Positions 26,388-36,123 of a stretch of DNA of 64,000 bases are shown here, in pieces. A program made the translations under genes and the position numbers. The notes beneath the pieces are model-generated. The model did not search any database. It was not told the DNA's origin and saw only the letters and a list, made by a program, of their open reading frames with translations. Source of the stretch: Clostridium sp. CS001 (lineage in GTDB: Bacteria; Bacillota; Clostridia; Clostridiales; Clostridiaceae); the NCBI RefSeq assembly GCF_020443565.1, contig NZ_JAIZZN010000005.1, positions 118,090 to 182,089 of the forward strand. The letters are read 5' to 3'. How positions within the stretch are numbered: the stretch's first letter is position 1; each line of letters opens with the position of its first letter.

Positions 26388-27704
26388 CTAAGCCTTTCCC
26401 AACTCTCTCCCTAAACTTTCATATACTTCTCTTGCAGATACCCCTCTCTTTTCAGCTATTTTCTTGCACTCTTCATATTCAAATTTACTTTTTATCTTCT
26501 CGCCTTTGTAATAAGCTTCTTTCACAGTAACTTCACCGTAACTAGTATTTACTTTAGTAAATTTCCTTTCAAGCATTGTCTTATTTACTTTAAAACTTCT
26601 TATTCCAAAAGTAGTTGTTTCCCTAAATAATACTTCTTCAATCTTTTCTCCTTTGCTTTCTTCACATAAAACACTTATCTTAACACATGGTCTACCTTTT
26701 TTCATTATAATTGGAGTTAAATATACATCCAATGCGCCCTCATCAAAAAGCTTATCAATAATAAACTCATATAACTCTGGATTCATATCGTCTATATTAC
26801 ATTCAATAATTTGCTGTTCTACTTCATTATCACATTTAGTATTATTTACTTGCTCCAATTCATTATTATTATTATTAATTATTTCACTATTTACTTCTTC
26901 TACTAGCATAACTCTTAGTACATTAGGGATTTCAGTATCTCTATTTCCTATACCATAACCTATTCTATTTATAATAAAATTCTTATCATCTTGAAACTCA
27001 TCTACAGTGGCTGCTAAAATTGCCGCACCTGTAGGTGTTGTTGTCTCAAAGGCTACAGCTCCAAGTTTTACTGGTATACCTTTTAAAATTTCCACTGTGG
27101 CAGGTGCTGGTACTGGTATAACTCCATGAGCACACTTAACAAATCCACCCCCAAGTTCTATGGATGAACTCATTACTTTATCAACATTTAAAATGTTTAA
27201 ACAAATGGCAGCCCCTACTATATCTACAATAGAATCTACTGCACCTACCTCATGAAAATGAACTTCATATAGCGATTTCCCATGAACCTTTGCCTCAGCC
27301 TCTGCAACCTTCATAAATATTTTTTTACTTAATTCTTTGACTTTAGAGTTCAACCCACTGCTATCTATAATTTCCTCAATGTCTTTAAGATTTCTTTGTC
27401 CATCATGATTATGAGTGTGAGTGTGATTATTATGATTATGATCATTGCCATTATCCCTGTGAGAGTGTTCACCTCCATCCCCCTCATGTATATGTTCATG
27501 AGAATACTCTTGTAAAATTACATCTACCTTAGTTCCCTCTATGCCTTTTTTAATGCCTTTTGACACTTTTATTTCATATTCATTTACATTCAACTTACTT
27601 AATTCATCTATTAAATATTTCTCATTTACACCTAAGTCTAGTAATGCTCCTAAATTCATATCTCCACTAATTCCAGAAAAACAATCATAGTAAAGTGTTT
27701 TCAT
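26388..27704 (-). CDS. larC: Nickel insertion protein LarC (pyridinium-3,5-bisthiocarboxylic acid mononucleotide nickel chelatase)
   Basis: LarC inserts nickel into the pincer nucleotide. It starts MKTLYYDCFSGISGDMN and contains the long histidine-rich insert at about residues 75-105 (HEHIHEGDGGEHSH...HTHTHNHDGQ), typical for nickel handling. The NLGALLDLG, EVHFHEVGAVDSIVDIVGA and TTPTGAAIL motifs are present. It is one continuous frame of 438 aa; in Lactobacillus the equivalent gene needs a frameshift to join LarC1 and LarC2. The ATG at 27704 has GGAGG eight bases upstream. Confidence 0.95.
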   Translation of the reverse strand: MKTLYYDCFSGISGDMNLGALLDLGVNEKYLIDELSKLNVNEYEIKVSKGIKKGIEGTKVDVILQEYSHEHIHEGDGGEHSHRDNGNDHNHNNHTHTHNHDGQRNLKDIEEIIDSSGLNSKVKELSKKIFMKVAEAEAKVHGKSLYEVHFHEVGAVDSIVDIVGAAICLNILNVDKVMSSSIELGGGFVKCAHGVIPVPAPATVEILKGIPVKLGAVAFETTTPTGAAILAATVDEFQDDKNFIINRIGYGIGNRDTEIPNVLRVMLVEEVNSEIINNNNNELEQVNNTKCDNEVEQQIIECNIDDMNPELYEFIIDKLFDEGALDVYLTPIIMKKGRPCVKISVLCEESKGEKIEEVLFRETTTFGIRSFKVNKTMLERKFTKVNTSYGEVTVKEAYYKGEKIKSKFEYEECKKIAEKRGVSAREVYESLGRELGKA

Positions 27705-27900
27705 TTTCAGTTCCTCCGTTTCTTTTGTATTTATTACATTGTACCAAATAATCAAATATTATTGGACAAATATATATAAAAAAATTCTTCTTTAATTAAT
27801 AATTAATTGCATATAATTATTAATACTAGTTGATATATTTTTATATTAGAGTTATAGTTAAATAACTAGATATATAATATTAAAAAGGAGTGGATTATGA

Positions 27901-28086
27901 ATGATAAATAAGGATAAAGTATCTAACCCAATAATTCCTGAAAAGTCAGATAAGGCAACTACTATAATAATCCCAGAAGAATTAAAAGAAGATAAAAAGA
28001 TTAAAAAAGAAGATTATTATGAGCAGCCACCATCAGATTCAGATTTTGATATATGCGGACCTATGAATTGTGACAAAGAACTTTAA
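27901..28086 (+). CDS. Small acidic protein, unrecognised (61 aa)
   Basis: Charged, proline-containing 61-aa protein with an acidic tail (YYEQPPSDSDFDICGPMNCDKEL) holding two cysteines. An AAGGAG lies upstream; a nearer ATG three bases earlier leads to a four-codon dead end, so 27901 is the first productive start. A clear terminator follows. I do not recognise it. Its isolated monocistronic position in a spore-forming genome is compatible with a small spore or stress protein, without further support. Confidence 0.55.
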   Translation: MINKDKVSNPIIPEKSDKATTIIIPEELKEDKKIKKEDYYEQPPSDSDFDICGPMNCDKEL

Positions 28087-28094
28087 ATAAATTA

Positions 28095-28146
28095 AAAACC
28101 AATGATTTTACCTTGAATATACTCATGGTAAAGTAATTGGTTTTTT
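28095..28146 (+). terminator. Terminator after small acidic protein gene
   Basis: AAAACCAAT.../ATTGGTTTT stem with an inner TTACC/GGTAA segment, followed by TTTTTT. Confidence 0.85.
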
Positions 28147-28211
28147 ATATTATTACCCTATACGGTTTTTTTCACTTTCACAATATCCTAAATGATTATT
28201 GTTGTTACGTA

Positions 28212-29396
28212 CTATGTCACTTTTTCACTTTGTAACATATAGTTTTGTTTTTCAACTTCCATATAAACCTTCTCAACATTTTCGCCAAAGCATGTAGACG
28301 ATAATGGTCTTATTCCATCATAAGCATTTTTGACCATTATCATTGATCCCTCTTTGTTCATTAAGGTTTGATACAATATTTCAGCTAAATCCTCATCTTT
28401 ATAAAATAATCTTCCATTAACCTTATCTTCAATTATACCATCTAAATTCTTATCATACTTAGCCACTACAGGCACTTGTGCTGCCATAGCTTCTGCAAAG
28501 GTCAATCCCTGCGTTTCCGTTAGTGAGGCTCCTACAAATACATCTCCTAGCTGATAATATTTTCCAATATCTGCATATGGCCTTTCACCTGCAAACACTA
28601 CTGAATTTTCAATTTCTAGCTCCTTACATAACTCTTGTAGATTTTCACGTTCTGGTCCATCACCTACAATTAACAACTTACAACTAGGTATTTTGTTAGT
28701 TAGTTCCTTCATACTACTTATAATTACATCTAAACTTTTTTCTTTTGCTAATCGCCCAATAAATAAAATCACTGGCTGGGTTTCATTTATTCCAAGAAAT
28801 TTCTTTTCATCGCGGATAATTTGATCATTGTAATTACTTCTCTTAAAAGGCTCAATGTCAACTCCTGTTGGTATTACATCTATGTGCCTTCTTAACCCAT
28901 ACTGCCACAATGCATCCTTTACCTTTGTAGTTGGTACTATTATAGCACTGCAATCCCTACAGTATAGCTTACTTATTTTCTTAGCAAGTTCAGATGCTGG
29001 TTTAATCATTATCCCACGAGATACATAGTGCACATAATCCTCATACATTGTATGATAAGTATGAACTACAGGAATATCCAATTTTTTAGCAACTATTCTT
29101 CCAAATATACCTATGCTAAACTCTGTTTGCGTATGTATTATATCTAAGTCTAATTCCTTTATCTTATTCATAATCTTACGTGAGTATATTACCCCAACTC
29201 TTTGAGACGGTAAAAGAAAGAACGGTATACTAGGTAGCCTAATAATACCTTCCATTTCTTCTACATCTGGATGTGTAACTGTAATAATGGTTACACTATG
29301 CCCAAGTCTAATTAATTCACTTTTCAGTATCATAGTAGAAGTAACTACCCCACTTACTTGTGGGTAATAAGCATCAGTGAAAATTCCAATATTCAT
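28212..29396 (-). CDS. GT4 glycosyltransferase, probable monoglucosyl-diacylglycerol synthase
   Basis: A 394-aa GT-B enzyme starting MNIGIFTDAYYPQVSGVVTS, with HTYHTMYEDYVHYV around residue 120 and the donor-site EX7E in GASLTETQGLTFAEAMAAQ. These features are characteristic of the alpha-monoglucosyl-diacylglycerol synthase group, which adds the first sugar to diacylglycerol at the membrane. It is in line with a flippase-like membrane protein and a second glycosyltransferase that resembles diglycosyl-diacylglycerol synthases, supporting a glycolipid role. The exact sugar is inferred. Confidence 0.8.
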   Translation of the reverse strand: MNIGIFTDAYYPQVSGVVTSTMILKSELIRLGHSVTIITVTHPDVEEMEGIIRLPSIPFFLLPSQRVGVIYSRKIMNKIKELDLDIIHTQTEFSIGIFGRIVAKKLDIPVVHTYHTMYEDYVHYVSRGIMIKPASELAKKISKLYCRDCSAIIVPTTKVKDALWQYGLRRHIDVIPTGVDIEPFKRSNYNDQIIRDEKKFLGINETQPVILFIGRLAKEKSLDVIISSMKELTNKIPSCKLLIVGDGPERENLQELCKELEIENSVVFAGERPYADIGKYYQLGDVFVGASLTETQGLTFAEAMAAQVPVVAKYDKNLDGIIEDKVNGRLFYKDEDLAEILYQTLMNKEGSMIMVKNAYDGIRPLSSTCFGENVEKVYMEVEKQNYMLQSEKVT

Positions 29397-29467
29397 AATA
29401 TATCCCCTTTAAATACAATGATTTCCTCTTAAAATATATTTATTTAGCATGTATTAATATCTAACCT

Positions 29468-30457
29468 TTAATTTTTCATAACGGCATAAAATCCAAAGAC
29501 TATACAGGAGTAAAATGTAATCAATCTCCATAATAATATAGCAGCCATTATATTTGTAGACATAAAAAATAAAGTAAAGAACATGTAAAAGGCTCCCTCT
29601 GCTCCACCCACAGCTCCAGGCAATGGTATAAACGCAGTTAACATTATTACAAATGCAGTTCCAGCAATCATACTATCTATACTAGCACCTTTCATTCCAA
29701 AGCTAAGATAAATAAAATAAGGTATACTAAAATATATTGTTAGCTGAGCTATTGTATAAAGAACAGCTTTAGTCATTAACTTTTTACTATGTCTTACTAT
29801 ATCTATGTTATCGTGAAATTGGTCCAAGTTATCATCAATGTGCGATTCAAGTTTTGAAATATTCTTTACCAATTTAAGTTTTCCTAATATCTTAGATAGG
29901 CCTATTATTAACTTATGTGTTAACTTACGATATTTTGAAAATATAATTAAAAATAAAATCACACTGGCATTAACCGTAAATCCTATGCCTATCAAGTAAA
30001 ATAAATTACTCATTTTGCTTTTAAAAAAAGCTGATTTCCAAAGTATAAGTATTAATGAGTATATAGTTAGTATTGATTGATATACAATAAATTTAATCAT
30101 AAGGGCAGACCCTGAACTACCAGCTCCCAATTCTTGCTTTGTTAGTGTATATAGCTGCATTGGCTGACCACCAGATGCAAATGGTGTTATTGAATTAAAG
30201 TATTGTCCTATCATAGTTACTTTAAATGCTTGTTTAAATTTATAATCTTTTTTCATTAAAAATATAACTGTTTGCAATGTTTTAGCTTCAAGAACCCAAC
30301 ATAGTATCATTGCAAGAACTGCTACAACTATCCAACGAACTTGTAGGTTTTTCATTTGATGAATTAAATCCATCCATCCGTTTGTGAAAATAATTAATAA
30401 TATAAATATAAACCCAGATGCTATTCCCACAATAAAATTAAGTTTGTGATTTTTCAT
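29468..30457 (-). CDS. Flippase-like membrane protein (lysylphosphatidylglycerol synthase TM domain, UPF0104/YbhN type)
   Basis: A 329-aa protein with about eight membrane helices and the family pattern: MIGQYFNSITPFASGGQPMQ (about residues 76-95) and the FIPLPGAVGGAEGAFYMFF block near residue 275-293. It lacks the soluble synthetase domain of MprF. It lies four bases from the downstream end of a glycosyltransferase gene in a glycolipid operon, so it probably moves or shields the glycolipid product or its lipid precursor across the membrane. Confidence 0.87.
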   Translation of the reverse strand: MKNHKLNFIVGIASGFIFILLIIFTNGWMDLIHQMKNLQVRWIVVAVLAMILCWVLEAKTLQTVIFLMKKDYKFKQAFKVTMIGQYFNSITPFASGGQPMQLYTLTKQELGAGSSGSALMIKFIVYQSILTIYSLILILWKSAFFKSKMSNLFYLIGIGFTVNASVILFLIIFSKYRKLTHKLIIGLSKILGKLKLVKNISKLESHIDDNLDQFHDNIDIVRHSKKLMTKAVLYTIAQLTIYFSIPYFIYLSFGMKGASIDSMIAGTAFVIMLTAFIPLPGAVGGAEGAFYMFFTLFFMSTNIMAAILLWRLITFYSCIVFGFYAVMKN

Positions 30458-30461
30458 TAAC

Positions 30462-31493
30462 TTACCTTCCTTTTATTCGACATACCTTTTCATAGAAGTC
30501 TTTCCACATAGCAAGTACATTCTCTCTCGAATAAAAATTGTGCCCTCTTATAGCTTTTTCCTTAGCTTGATTGTAATAATCTTCATCATCTTTTAATTTT
30601 CTTATAGATCGTATAAACCCTTCGTTATCATGCTCCTTTAAGTAATAATCAAATAAAATATCCTCATATAGCTCTAAATCCCGCAGCAATATTGGAGTGG
30701 ACGTATTCATCGCCTCAAGTATTGACATAGGAAAAAGCTCATTATAGGATGGCATAAAAAGTACATCTGCTATGTTATATATATCATTCATCAAATTTCT
30801 TTCAACTATTCCTGTAAATAAAATATTTTTCGGTGCATTATCCATTTCATTTTTTAATTCTTTATATCCATCAGTAATATTACCAAAGGAAAATCCACCT
30901 GCCCAAATAAATTGTACCTCTGGGAGTTTTCTTGCAATATCAATAAAATCCATAACGCCTTTTCGAGTTTGTATTTGTCCTACTCCAAGTACAACAAACG
31001 CATCCTTTGCAATTTTCAACTTTTCCTTAGCTATATATTTATCCTCTAGTGAAAGCGTATAAAACTTTTCCGTAGAAACAAAGTTGGGTATATAAGTAAT
31101 CTTTTTCCTATCAATATTGTAAGCTTCAAGCTTAGTTATAAAGTTTGGATTTACTGTAACTAGATAATCCATACTGTTATAGAAACTTATAATATATTTA
31201 TAAAAAATCTTTTTAATCAAATTGGGTAATTTTATACTTCCTTCAATAGTCTCCGGCAAAAAATGCACATATCCTACTGCTACACCTTTTCTCTTGGCAA
31301 AAGGAATACTTAAATAATGCTTTAAATCAATAGTATGATAATGCATTATTTCTGTTCTTGCCATTTTATTTATTATAACTTTATATTCCGTTCCGAGTCC
31401 CTCTTGAACTAAGCTTACCTGTTCTAAATAAGCTGATCCCACTCCTTGACCTTTTACTTTATCTGCTGAGGAAAGCATATTGATAGTAGTCAT
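30462..31493 (-). CDS. GT4 glycosyltransferase, probable diglycosyl-diacylglycerol synthase
   Basis: A 343-aa enzyme beginning MTTINMLSSADKVKGQGVGSAYLEQ, with ARTEIMHYHTIDLKHYLS and VGYVHFLPETIEGSIKLP. This combination matches the group that adds the second sugar to monoglycosyl-diacylglycerol (CpoA and alpha-DGD synthase type). EX7E is in PSYNELFPMSILEAMN. The ATG at 31493 follows GGGAGTG; an ATG at 31508 is within that ribosome site. Substrate details are inferred from family resemblance. Confidence 0.8.
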   Translation of the reverse strand: MTTINMLSSADKVKGQGVGSAYLEQVSLVQEGLGTEYKVIINKMARTEIMHYHTIDLKHYLSIPFAKRKGVAVGYVHFLPETIEGSIKLPNLIKKIFYKYIISFYNSMDYLVTVNPNFITKLEAYNIDRKKITYIPNFVSTEKFYTLSLEDKYIAKEKLKIAKDAFVVLGVGQIQTRKGVMDFIDIARKLPEVQFIWAGGFSFGNITDGYKELKNEMDNAPKNILFTGIVERNLMNDIYNIADVLFMPSYNELFPMSILEAMNTSTPILLRDLELYEDILFDYYLKEHDNEGFIRSIRKLKDDEDYYNQAKEKAIRGHNFYSRENVLAMWKDFYEKVCRIKGR

Positions 31494-31781
31494 AACAGTC
31501 ACTCCCATCTAATTTAACCTTATCACTATATTTATTGTACCCTAATATTATTAAGTATTGATTAAATTCACCTTAAATCCTTCTTAAATCTTTCCGGTTT
31601 ACCATAAAAATATATTTATAACAGCTTATGTATACGTTTTATGATCTGTTTTAAGCTAACGTTCTTAATTGATATCAATATTGTAATTTCATATTCCTTA
31701 ACTTACCACCCATATTAAAATTTAAAGTGTATATAATATTCTTGTAGTCACTTAAATAAAAAATTGGAGGTAATAATTATT

Positions 31782-31991
31782 ATGAATAATACTACAGATA
31801 AACAAATAGAAAGTAACAACCTAAAGGTTATTAAAGATCAATTAGGTTATGAAGCATTACTCAATAAAAAGTTTAATGAATATGGATCACAATGTACAGA
31901 CCAAAATTTAAAAAACCTTTGTAACGAATCTAGCCAAACACACAAACAAAACTTCAATACATTAAAAACTTACCTTGACTCTCATCAATAA
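31782..31991 (+). CDS. Small CotF-like/ferritin-like helical protein
   Basis: A 69-aa, wholly helical protein starting MNNTTDKQIESNNLKVIKDQLGYEALLNKK. An upstream TGGAGGTAA and ATG at 31782 set the start. It precedes a second small protein of the Coat_F type by 21 bp. Such short tandem proteins are common in clostridia and are annotated as spore coat or coat-associated. The function is not established. Confidence 0.65.
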   Translation: MNNTTDKQIESNNLKVIKDQLGYEALLNKKFNEYGSQCTDQNLKNLCNESSQTHKQNFNTLKTYLDSHQ

Positions 31992-32012
31992 TATGTAAAT
32001 GGAGGGATCTAT

Positions 32013-32285
32013 ATGAATACAATGATGTCAGAAAAAGATTTAATGCAGGATTTACTTGCTACAGAAAAACAAGTTATTTCTGCTTATAGTACAGGAATAA
32101 CCGAAGCTTCCTGTCAAAACTTGAGAAATACACTAATTGGGAACTTTACAAATGATCAAAACATCCAATATAAAATATTTGAAGCTATGAAGCAAAAGGG
32201 ATGGTATCCAACTAAAGATGCTCCAGATTGTGATGTTCAACAATTAAAAAGCGAAGCAACTCAAATGATGGGTGAATTAAAATAA
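32013..32285 (+). CDS. Spore coat protein CotF family
   Basis: A 90-aa protein with MSEKDLMQDLLATEKQVISAYSTGITEASCQNLR, the typical CotF helical hairpin, and MKQKGWYPTKDAP, a conserved segment near residue 60-72. It follows another small CotF-like gene with GGAGGGAT before the ATG, and a convergent terminator comes after it. Confidence 0.82.
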   Translation: MNTMMSEKDLMQDLLATEKQVISAYSTGITEASCQNLRNTLIGNFTNDQNIQYKIFEAMKQKGWYPTKDAPDCDVQQLKSEATQMMGELK

Positions 32286-32308
32286 TACTCTAACTCTCCA
32301 TTAACTTG

Positions 32309-32350
32309 AAAAAGCCTCTTACACTAAAATAAAATGTAAGAGGCTTTTTT
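32309..32350. terminator. Convergent terminator
   Basis: AAAAAGCCTCTTACA/TGTAAGAGGCTTTTT stem shared by the cotF-like gene and the ABC transporter operon. Confidence 0.9.
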
Positions 32351-32355
32351 TATAT

Positions 32356-33024
32356 TTATATAACATTTATCTCATCTATCTTTCCTTTTGACATAATGGC
32401 AATTTTATCAGAAAGAAAGTATGCTTCTTCTTTAAAGTGAGTTACAAATACAATTGTAACTCTATTTTCTTTATGTATCTTATGCAATAGTTCTCTCATC
32501 TCTAACCTTAACTCTTCATTCAACGCACTAAAAGGCTCATCCATTAAAAGCACCTTAGGATTCACAACTAAAGCCCTTGCTATAGCCGTTCTTTGTTTTT
32601 CTCCTCCACTTAGCTGGGTGGGAAATCTCTTTTCTAAGCCTTTCAATCCAAGATTATTTAAGATAGCTTCTGCTTTAACAACCCTTTCATTTTTGCTAAT
32701 GCCTTTCATTTTTAGCCCAAATGCTACATTCTCTATAACGTTCATATTTGGAAATAGTAGCGGCTCCTGAGCTACCAATGCAAAATTTCTTTTCTCGATG
32801 GGTATATTTGTATTGTCTATGTCTTCTACAAATATACTACCACTATCTGGGGGCACGATTCCTGCAATAGTTCGTAATATTGTTGTCTTTCCACAACCGG
32901 ATGCTCCTAAAATAGATAGAAACTCCCCATCTTCAATAGTTAGATTTATATTAGAAAGCAAAAATGGTTCATCCTGCTCTGACCCATACTTCTTACAAAT
33001 ATTCCTAAGCTCTAGCTTTGCCAT
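32356..33024 (-). CDS. ABC transporter ATP-binding protein (YnjD-like)
   Basis: A 222-aa importer ATPase with Walker A GASGCGKTTILR (about 38-49), Q loop ALVAQEPLLFPN, signature LSGGEKQRTAIARAL, Walker B VLLMDEPFSALNE and switch FVTHFKEEA. It is the last gene of a permease-permease-binding protein operon. Overall resembles the YnjBCD group, which is related to thiamine and ferric-iron importers; the substrate is unknown. The C-terminal regulatory domain found in MalK-type ATPases is absent. Confidence 0.88.
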   Translation of the reverse strand: MAKLELRNICKKYGSEQDEPFLLSNINLTIEDGEFLSILGASGCGKTTILRTIAGIVPPDSGSIFVEDIDNTNIPIEKRNFALVAQEPLLFPNMNVIENVAFGLKMKGISKNERVVKAEAILNNLGLKGLEKRFPTQLSGGEKQRTAIARALVVNPKVLLMDEPFSALNEELRLEMRELLHKIHKENRVTIVFVTHFKEEAYFLSDKIAIMSKGKIDEINVI

Positions 33025-33045
33025 AAAACCACTCCTAAAATCTTC

Positions 33046-33855
33046 TTAAATAATTTTAAAGTACCTCTTTTTATAGTACCTTTTAAGCATAAAATCTATT
33101 AAAACTAAATTTATTATTGCTAAAAAAGAAAATAACACACCATATACCGAACCAATTGCATTGTCTCCTCCATTTATAAAAGGGAACATTACTATCGCTA
33201 TAGTCTCAACTTCCCCCCCACCAACTAGAAAGGTTAAGAAATATTGACTAATAGAAATTAAAAAAGTAAGGCTAGCCCCTGCAACTATACCTGGAAGTAT
33301 ATGTGGAAGACTTACATAAACAAACCTAGAAATCGCGCTGGCTCCAAGCACTGCAGCTTGTTCTTCTAGTGATGAATCCAGTGTTCCATAGCTCACCATT
33401 AAAGCCTTTATCATATAAGGCAGTGTAGGCAAAATATGTGCTACAATAACTCCATACATGGTTCCCGTTAATCCAAGCCTTACAAAGACTACATACATCC
33501 CCATAACTGCAGTGAAAGATGGAATAATAATAGGCGCAAATAAAAGCCCTTTTATTATAAACTTTCCTTTAAATTCATATCTTACTAGTGAAAATGCTGC
33601 TGGGACAGCTAGCCCAATATCTATAATAACTACAGAAACTGCAATAATTAAGGTGTTAAAAATTGCTTGAAAAGTATTTAGATTTTCGTGAAAAACATAT
33701 TTAAACGCCCTTAATGTTACTTTATGTGGAATCGCACTTGGCCATCTAAAATCATAAGCAACACTGTTTATAACTAAAGGTATAAAGGGCAATAAAAAAA
33801 CTAACAAAAGAATACTTATTGTAATGTAGTACTTAACCCTTTTACGCCTTTTCAT
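33046..33855 (-). CDS. ABC transporter permease (YnjC-like, second subunit)
   Basis: A 269-aa permease with about six helices. The EAA loop that docks the ATPase is EEQAAVLGASAISRFVYVSLPHILPG near residue 163-188. It starts 6 bp after the first permease. The two permeases are separate here, whereas E. coli YnjC is a single fused polypeptide. Confidence 0.86.
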   Translation of the reverse strand: MKRRKRVKYYITISILLLVFLLPFIPLVINSVAYDFRWPSAIPHKVTLRAFKYVFHENLNTFQAIFNTLIIAVSVVIIDIGLAVPAAFSLVRYEFKGKFIIKGLLFAPIIIPSFTAVMGMYVVFVRLGLTGTMYGVIVAHILPTLPYMIKALMVSYGTLDSSLEEQAAVLGASAISRFVYVSLPHILPGIVAGASLTFLISISQYFLTFLVGGGEVETIAIVMFPFINGGDNAIGSVYGVLFSFLAIINLVLIDFMLKRYYKKRYFKII

Positions 33856-33861
33856 TTTGCT

Positions 33862-34737
33862 TTACCATCTCGCTTCCTTAATATCTCTTCCTTTAGCTAC
33901 TTTATATGCTAAGATCCCAAGCATTGCTGTGATAACTGCTAAAATAAAGTTTGCTGCTAGAGCTACCGGTCTATCTGATATTTGACCATTATAGTACATA
34001 TTATATGAATACACAGAAATAAACTTTGGATATGTTACTCCTAATAAGTAGGGCACCTCAAAATCGGAAAAAGTAAAAGCAAATACTATAATCACCGAAG
34101 ATATCCATGTTGGAATCATTAAAGGTAGCATTATTTCTTTAAAAAACTCCTGCCTCCTAGCTCCAAAAACCTGTGCTATTTCTAGCCAAGAATCTTTAGT
34201 TCTACTTATTATAGGAAAAAGCATAAGCATTATAAAGGGGGTTTCTTTCCATACATATGTTAGAATGATTCCTAAACTATTAAGGTCATTAACAACACTT
34301 GGAAATCCATCCATACTTCTAGTTATTCCTATTGAATAGGATATACTAGATAACCACCCACTTTTCATAAACAAAAGCATAATAAGATATGCTGCAGTAA
34401 CATGTGGAACCAACATTGGAGCCATAAAGGCTTTCCTATAAACAGCAGTTTTTTTGTTCTCACCTAAAATAAACATTATCCTAACCAATATTATTGCTAA
34501 AACTCCTGATAAAACACTTGAAATCATTGCCACCTTTAAGGTTAGAACTAAGGAATTTATAAAATCCTTTGACAATATAAGTTGCCTATATGCATTTATG
34601 GTAAAATGTGAACTCCCACCTATATCCATGAGCCCTAGACTTTGAAGTAGTCCTAGTATTAATCCTCCAAAAAATATTATTCCTATAATTATTAACGAGG
34701 GTAAAATTAGTATATAAGGCCTACTTTTTTGCCACAT
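33862..34737 (-). CDS. ABC transporter permease (first subunit)
   Basis: A 291-aa permease with about six helices and an EAA loop, LEIAQVFGARRQEFFKEIMLPLMIPTW, near residue 184-210. Its start overlaps the end of the binding-protein gene by 17 bp, so the two are translationally linked. Confidence 0.87.
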   Translation of the reverse strand: MWQKSRPYILILPSLIIIGIIFFGGLILGLLQSLGLMDIGGSSHFTINAYRQLILSKDFINSLVLTLKVAMISSVLSGVLAIILVRIMFILGENKKTAVYRKAFMAPMLVPHVTAAYLIMLLFMKSGWLSSISYSIGITRSMDGFPSVVNDLNSLGIILTYVWKETPFIMLMLFPIISRTKDSWLEIAQVFGARRQEFFKEIMLPLMIPTWISSVIIVFAFTFSDFEVPYLLGVTYPKFISVYSYNMYYNGQISDRPVALAANFILAVITAMLGILAYKVAKGRDIKEARW

Positions 34738-35911
34738 TGTCTAGCCATCCTTTTTCGAGAAACTCTACATAATCAGCCTTAATTTCTGGTGTTCTATGGC
34801 CTTGAAGTACTTCTAAACTTAATGTTGAGGCACCCCTGTCCATTGCATTTACTTTTTTAACATCTTCAGCTGATAACTTGTTAATGTCTATTGCCAATCC
34901 ATCTCCCCAATTAGTAGGGTCAAATTTTGCTATTTGTGCTTCTGGCGATAACAGGAAGTCTATCGCTTCCTTTGCTGCTTCCTTTTGAGTTGAGTTAAAT
35001 GGTATAGTTAAAAAATGAGTATTTGATAAGGTTCCTTTATCTAACACAAATGTTTTTGTAGACTTTGGAAAGGTTCCTTTATTTATTTCACTCTCTGCTC
35101 TTGCTTCATCATATCCCATGGTCATCCATACTTCACCTTTAGAATAAAGCATATCTAGCTTTGCCAAACTTTCTGGATAGGTCTTGCCCTTTTGCCAAAG
35201 AGAAGGCTCTATTTCATTAAGATAACTCCATAATGGCTTTGACGCTTCTATCATTACATTTTCGTTAAAATCTGCCATGAATTTTTCATATCCTCCATTG
35301 AGTTCAAACAATCCTTGTCTTAAAAATGCACTTCCAGTAAAATCATCTGAAGCTGGATAAGCAAATTTCCCCGGATTGTTTTTTATCCATATCTTTAGCT
35401 CTTCAAAAGATTTAGGAGGATTCTTAACCTTTTCAGAGTCATATATGAAAACAAATTGAGCTTTACCCCAAGGTGCTTCAAGTCCATTAGTTTCTTCACC
35501 AAAATCGTATTTTACCTCAGGGGAATCCTTTGCAACATATTCATTATAGTTTGACAATGTATCTACAAAAGGCTCTGATAAAATTCCACTATCTTTTGAA
35601 AGTCTAAAATTTTCACCATTTAACCAAAGTATATCCGCACTTCCATCACCTTTCCCAACTTGCTTCTCAGTAATTAACTTATTTACAGTATCTTTTATAT
35701 TTGTTACTGGTACTCTCTTTAATATTATTCCCTTTTCCTTTAATTTAGGAGCTACCCATGTGTCCATATATTTATTTATAGATTCGCTGCCTCCCCACAT
35801 ATACATACTCACCATTTTTTCTTTATTGTCTTGCTTTTGACCACAAGATACAAATATTACTGAAATAGCAATTAGAGCCATTAAACTTATTACCGCACTT
35901 CTTTTTTTCAC
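34721..35911 (-). CDS. ABC transporter substrate-binding lipoprotein (YnjB-like)
   Basis: A 396-aa extracellular solute-binding protein. The lipobox is VIFVSCGQK, with the cysteine at residue 23. The mature part opens MYMWGGSESINKYMDTWVAPKLKEKGI and includes ADILWLNGENFRLSKDSG and LEAPWGKAQFVFIYDS, a pattern shared with YnjB proteins. It is the first gene of the operon. Substrate unknown; thiamine-type or metal-type solutes are possible by fold, and nothing nearby decides between them. Confidence 0.82.
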   Translation of the reverse strand: MKKRSAVISLMALIAISVIFVSCGQKQDNKEKMVSMYMWGGSESINKYMDTWVAPKLKEKGIILKRVPVTNIKDTVNKLITEKQVGKGDGSADILWLNGENFRLSKDSGILSEPFVDTLSNYNEYVAKDSPEVKYDFGEETNGLEAPWGKAQFVFIYDSEKVKNPPKSFEELKIWIKNNPGKFAYPASDDFTGSAFLRQGLFELNGGYEKFMADFNENVMIEASKPLWSYLNEIEPSLWQKGKTYPESLAKLDMLYSKGEVWMTMGYDEARAESEINKGTFPKSTKTFVLDKGTLSNTHFLTIPFNSTQKEAAKEAIDFLLSPEAQIAKFDPTNWGDGLAIDINKLSAEDVKKVNAMDRGASTLSLEVLQGHRTPEIKADYVEFLEKGWLDNVAKK

Positions 35912-36123
35912 AAAAACACCTACCTGTATTTATTTTTTATGTTAGGCATATGAAAATAAATAATCAGTTGAAGAATTCCCCTATTCGCTTTCATATACCT
36001 AATCTTTTTAACATTGAGATTAATTATATCATTAAAAATAAAATTTATAATGCTTAACCTATCTTTTTCTATTTCATTTTCATATAGATGCATTCCAATC
36101 TATAGATTTATATAATACAAATA

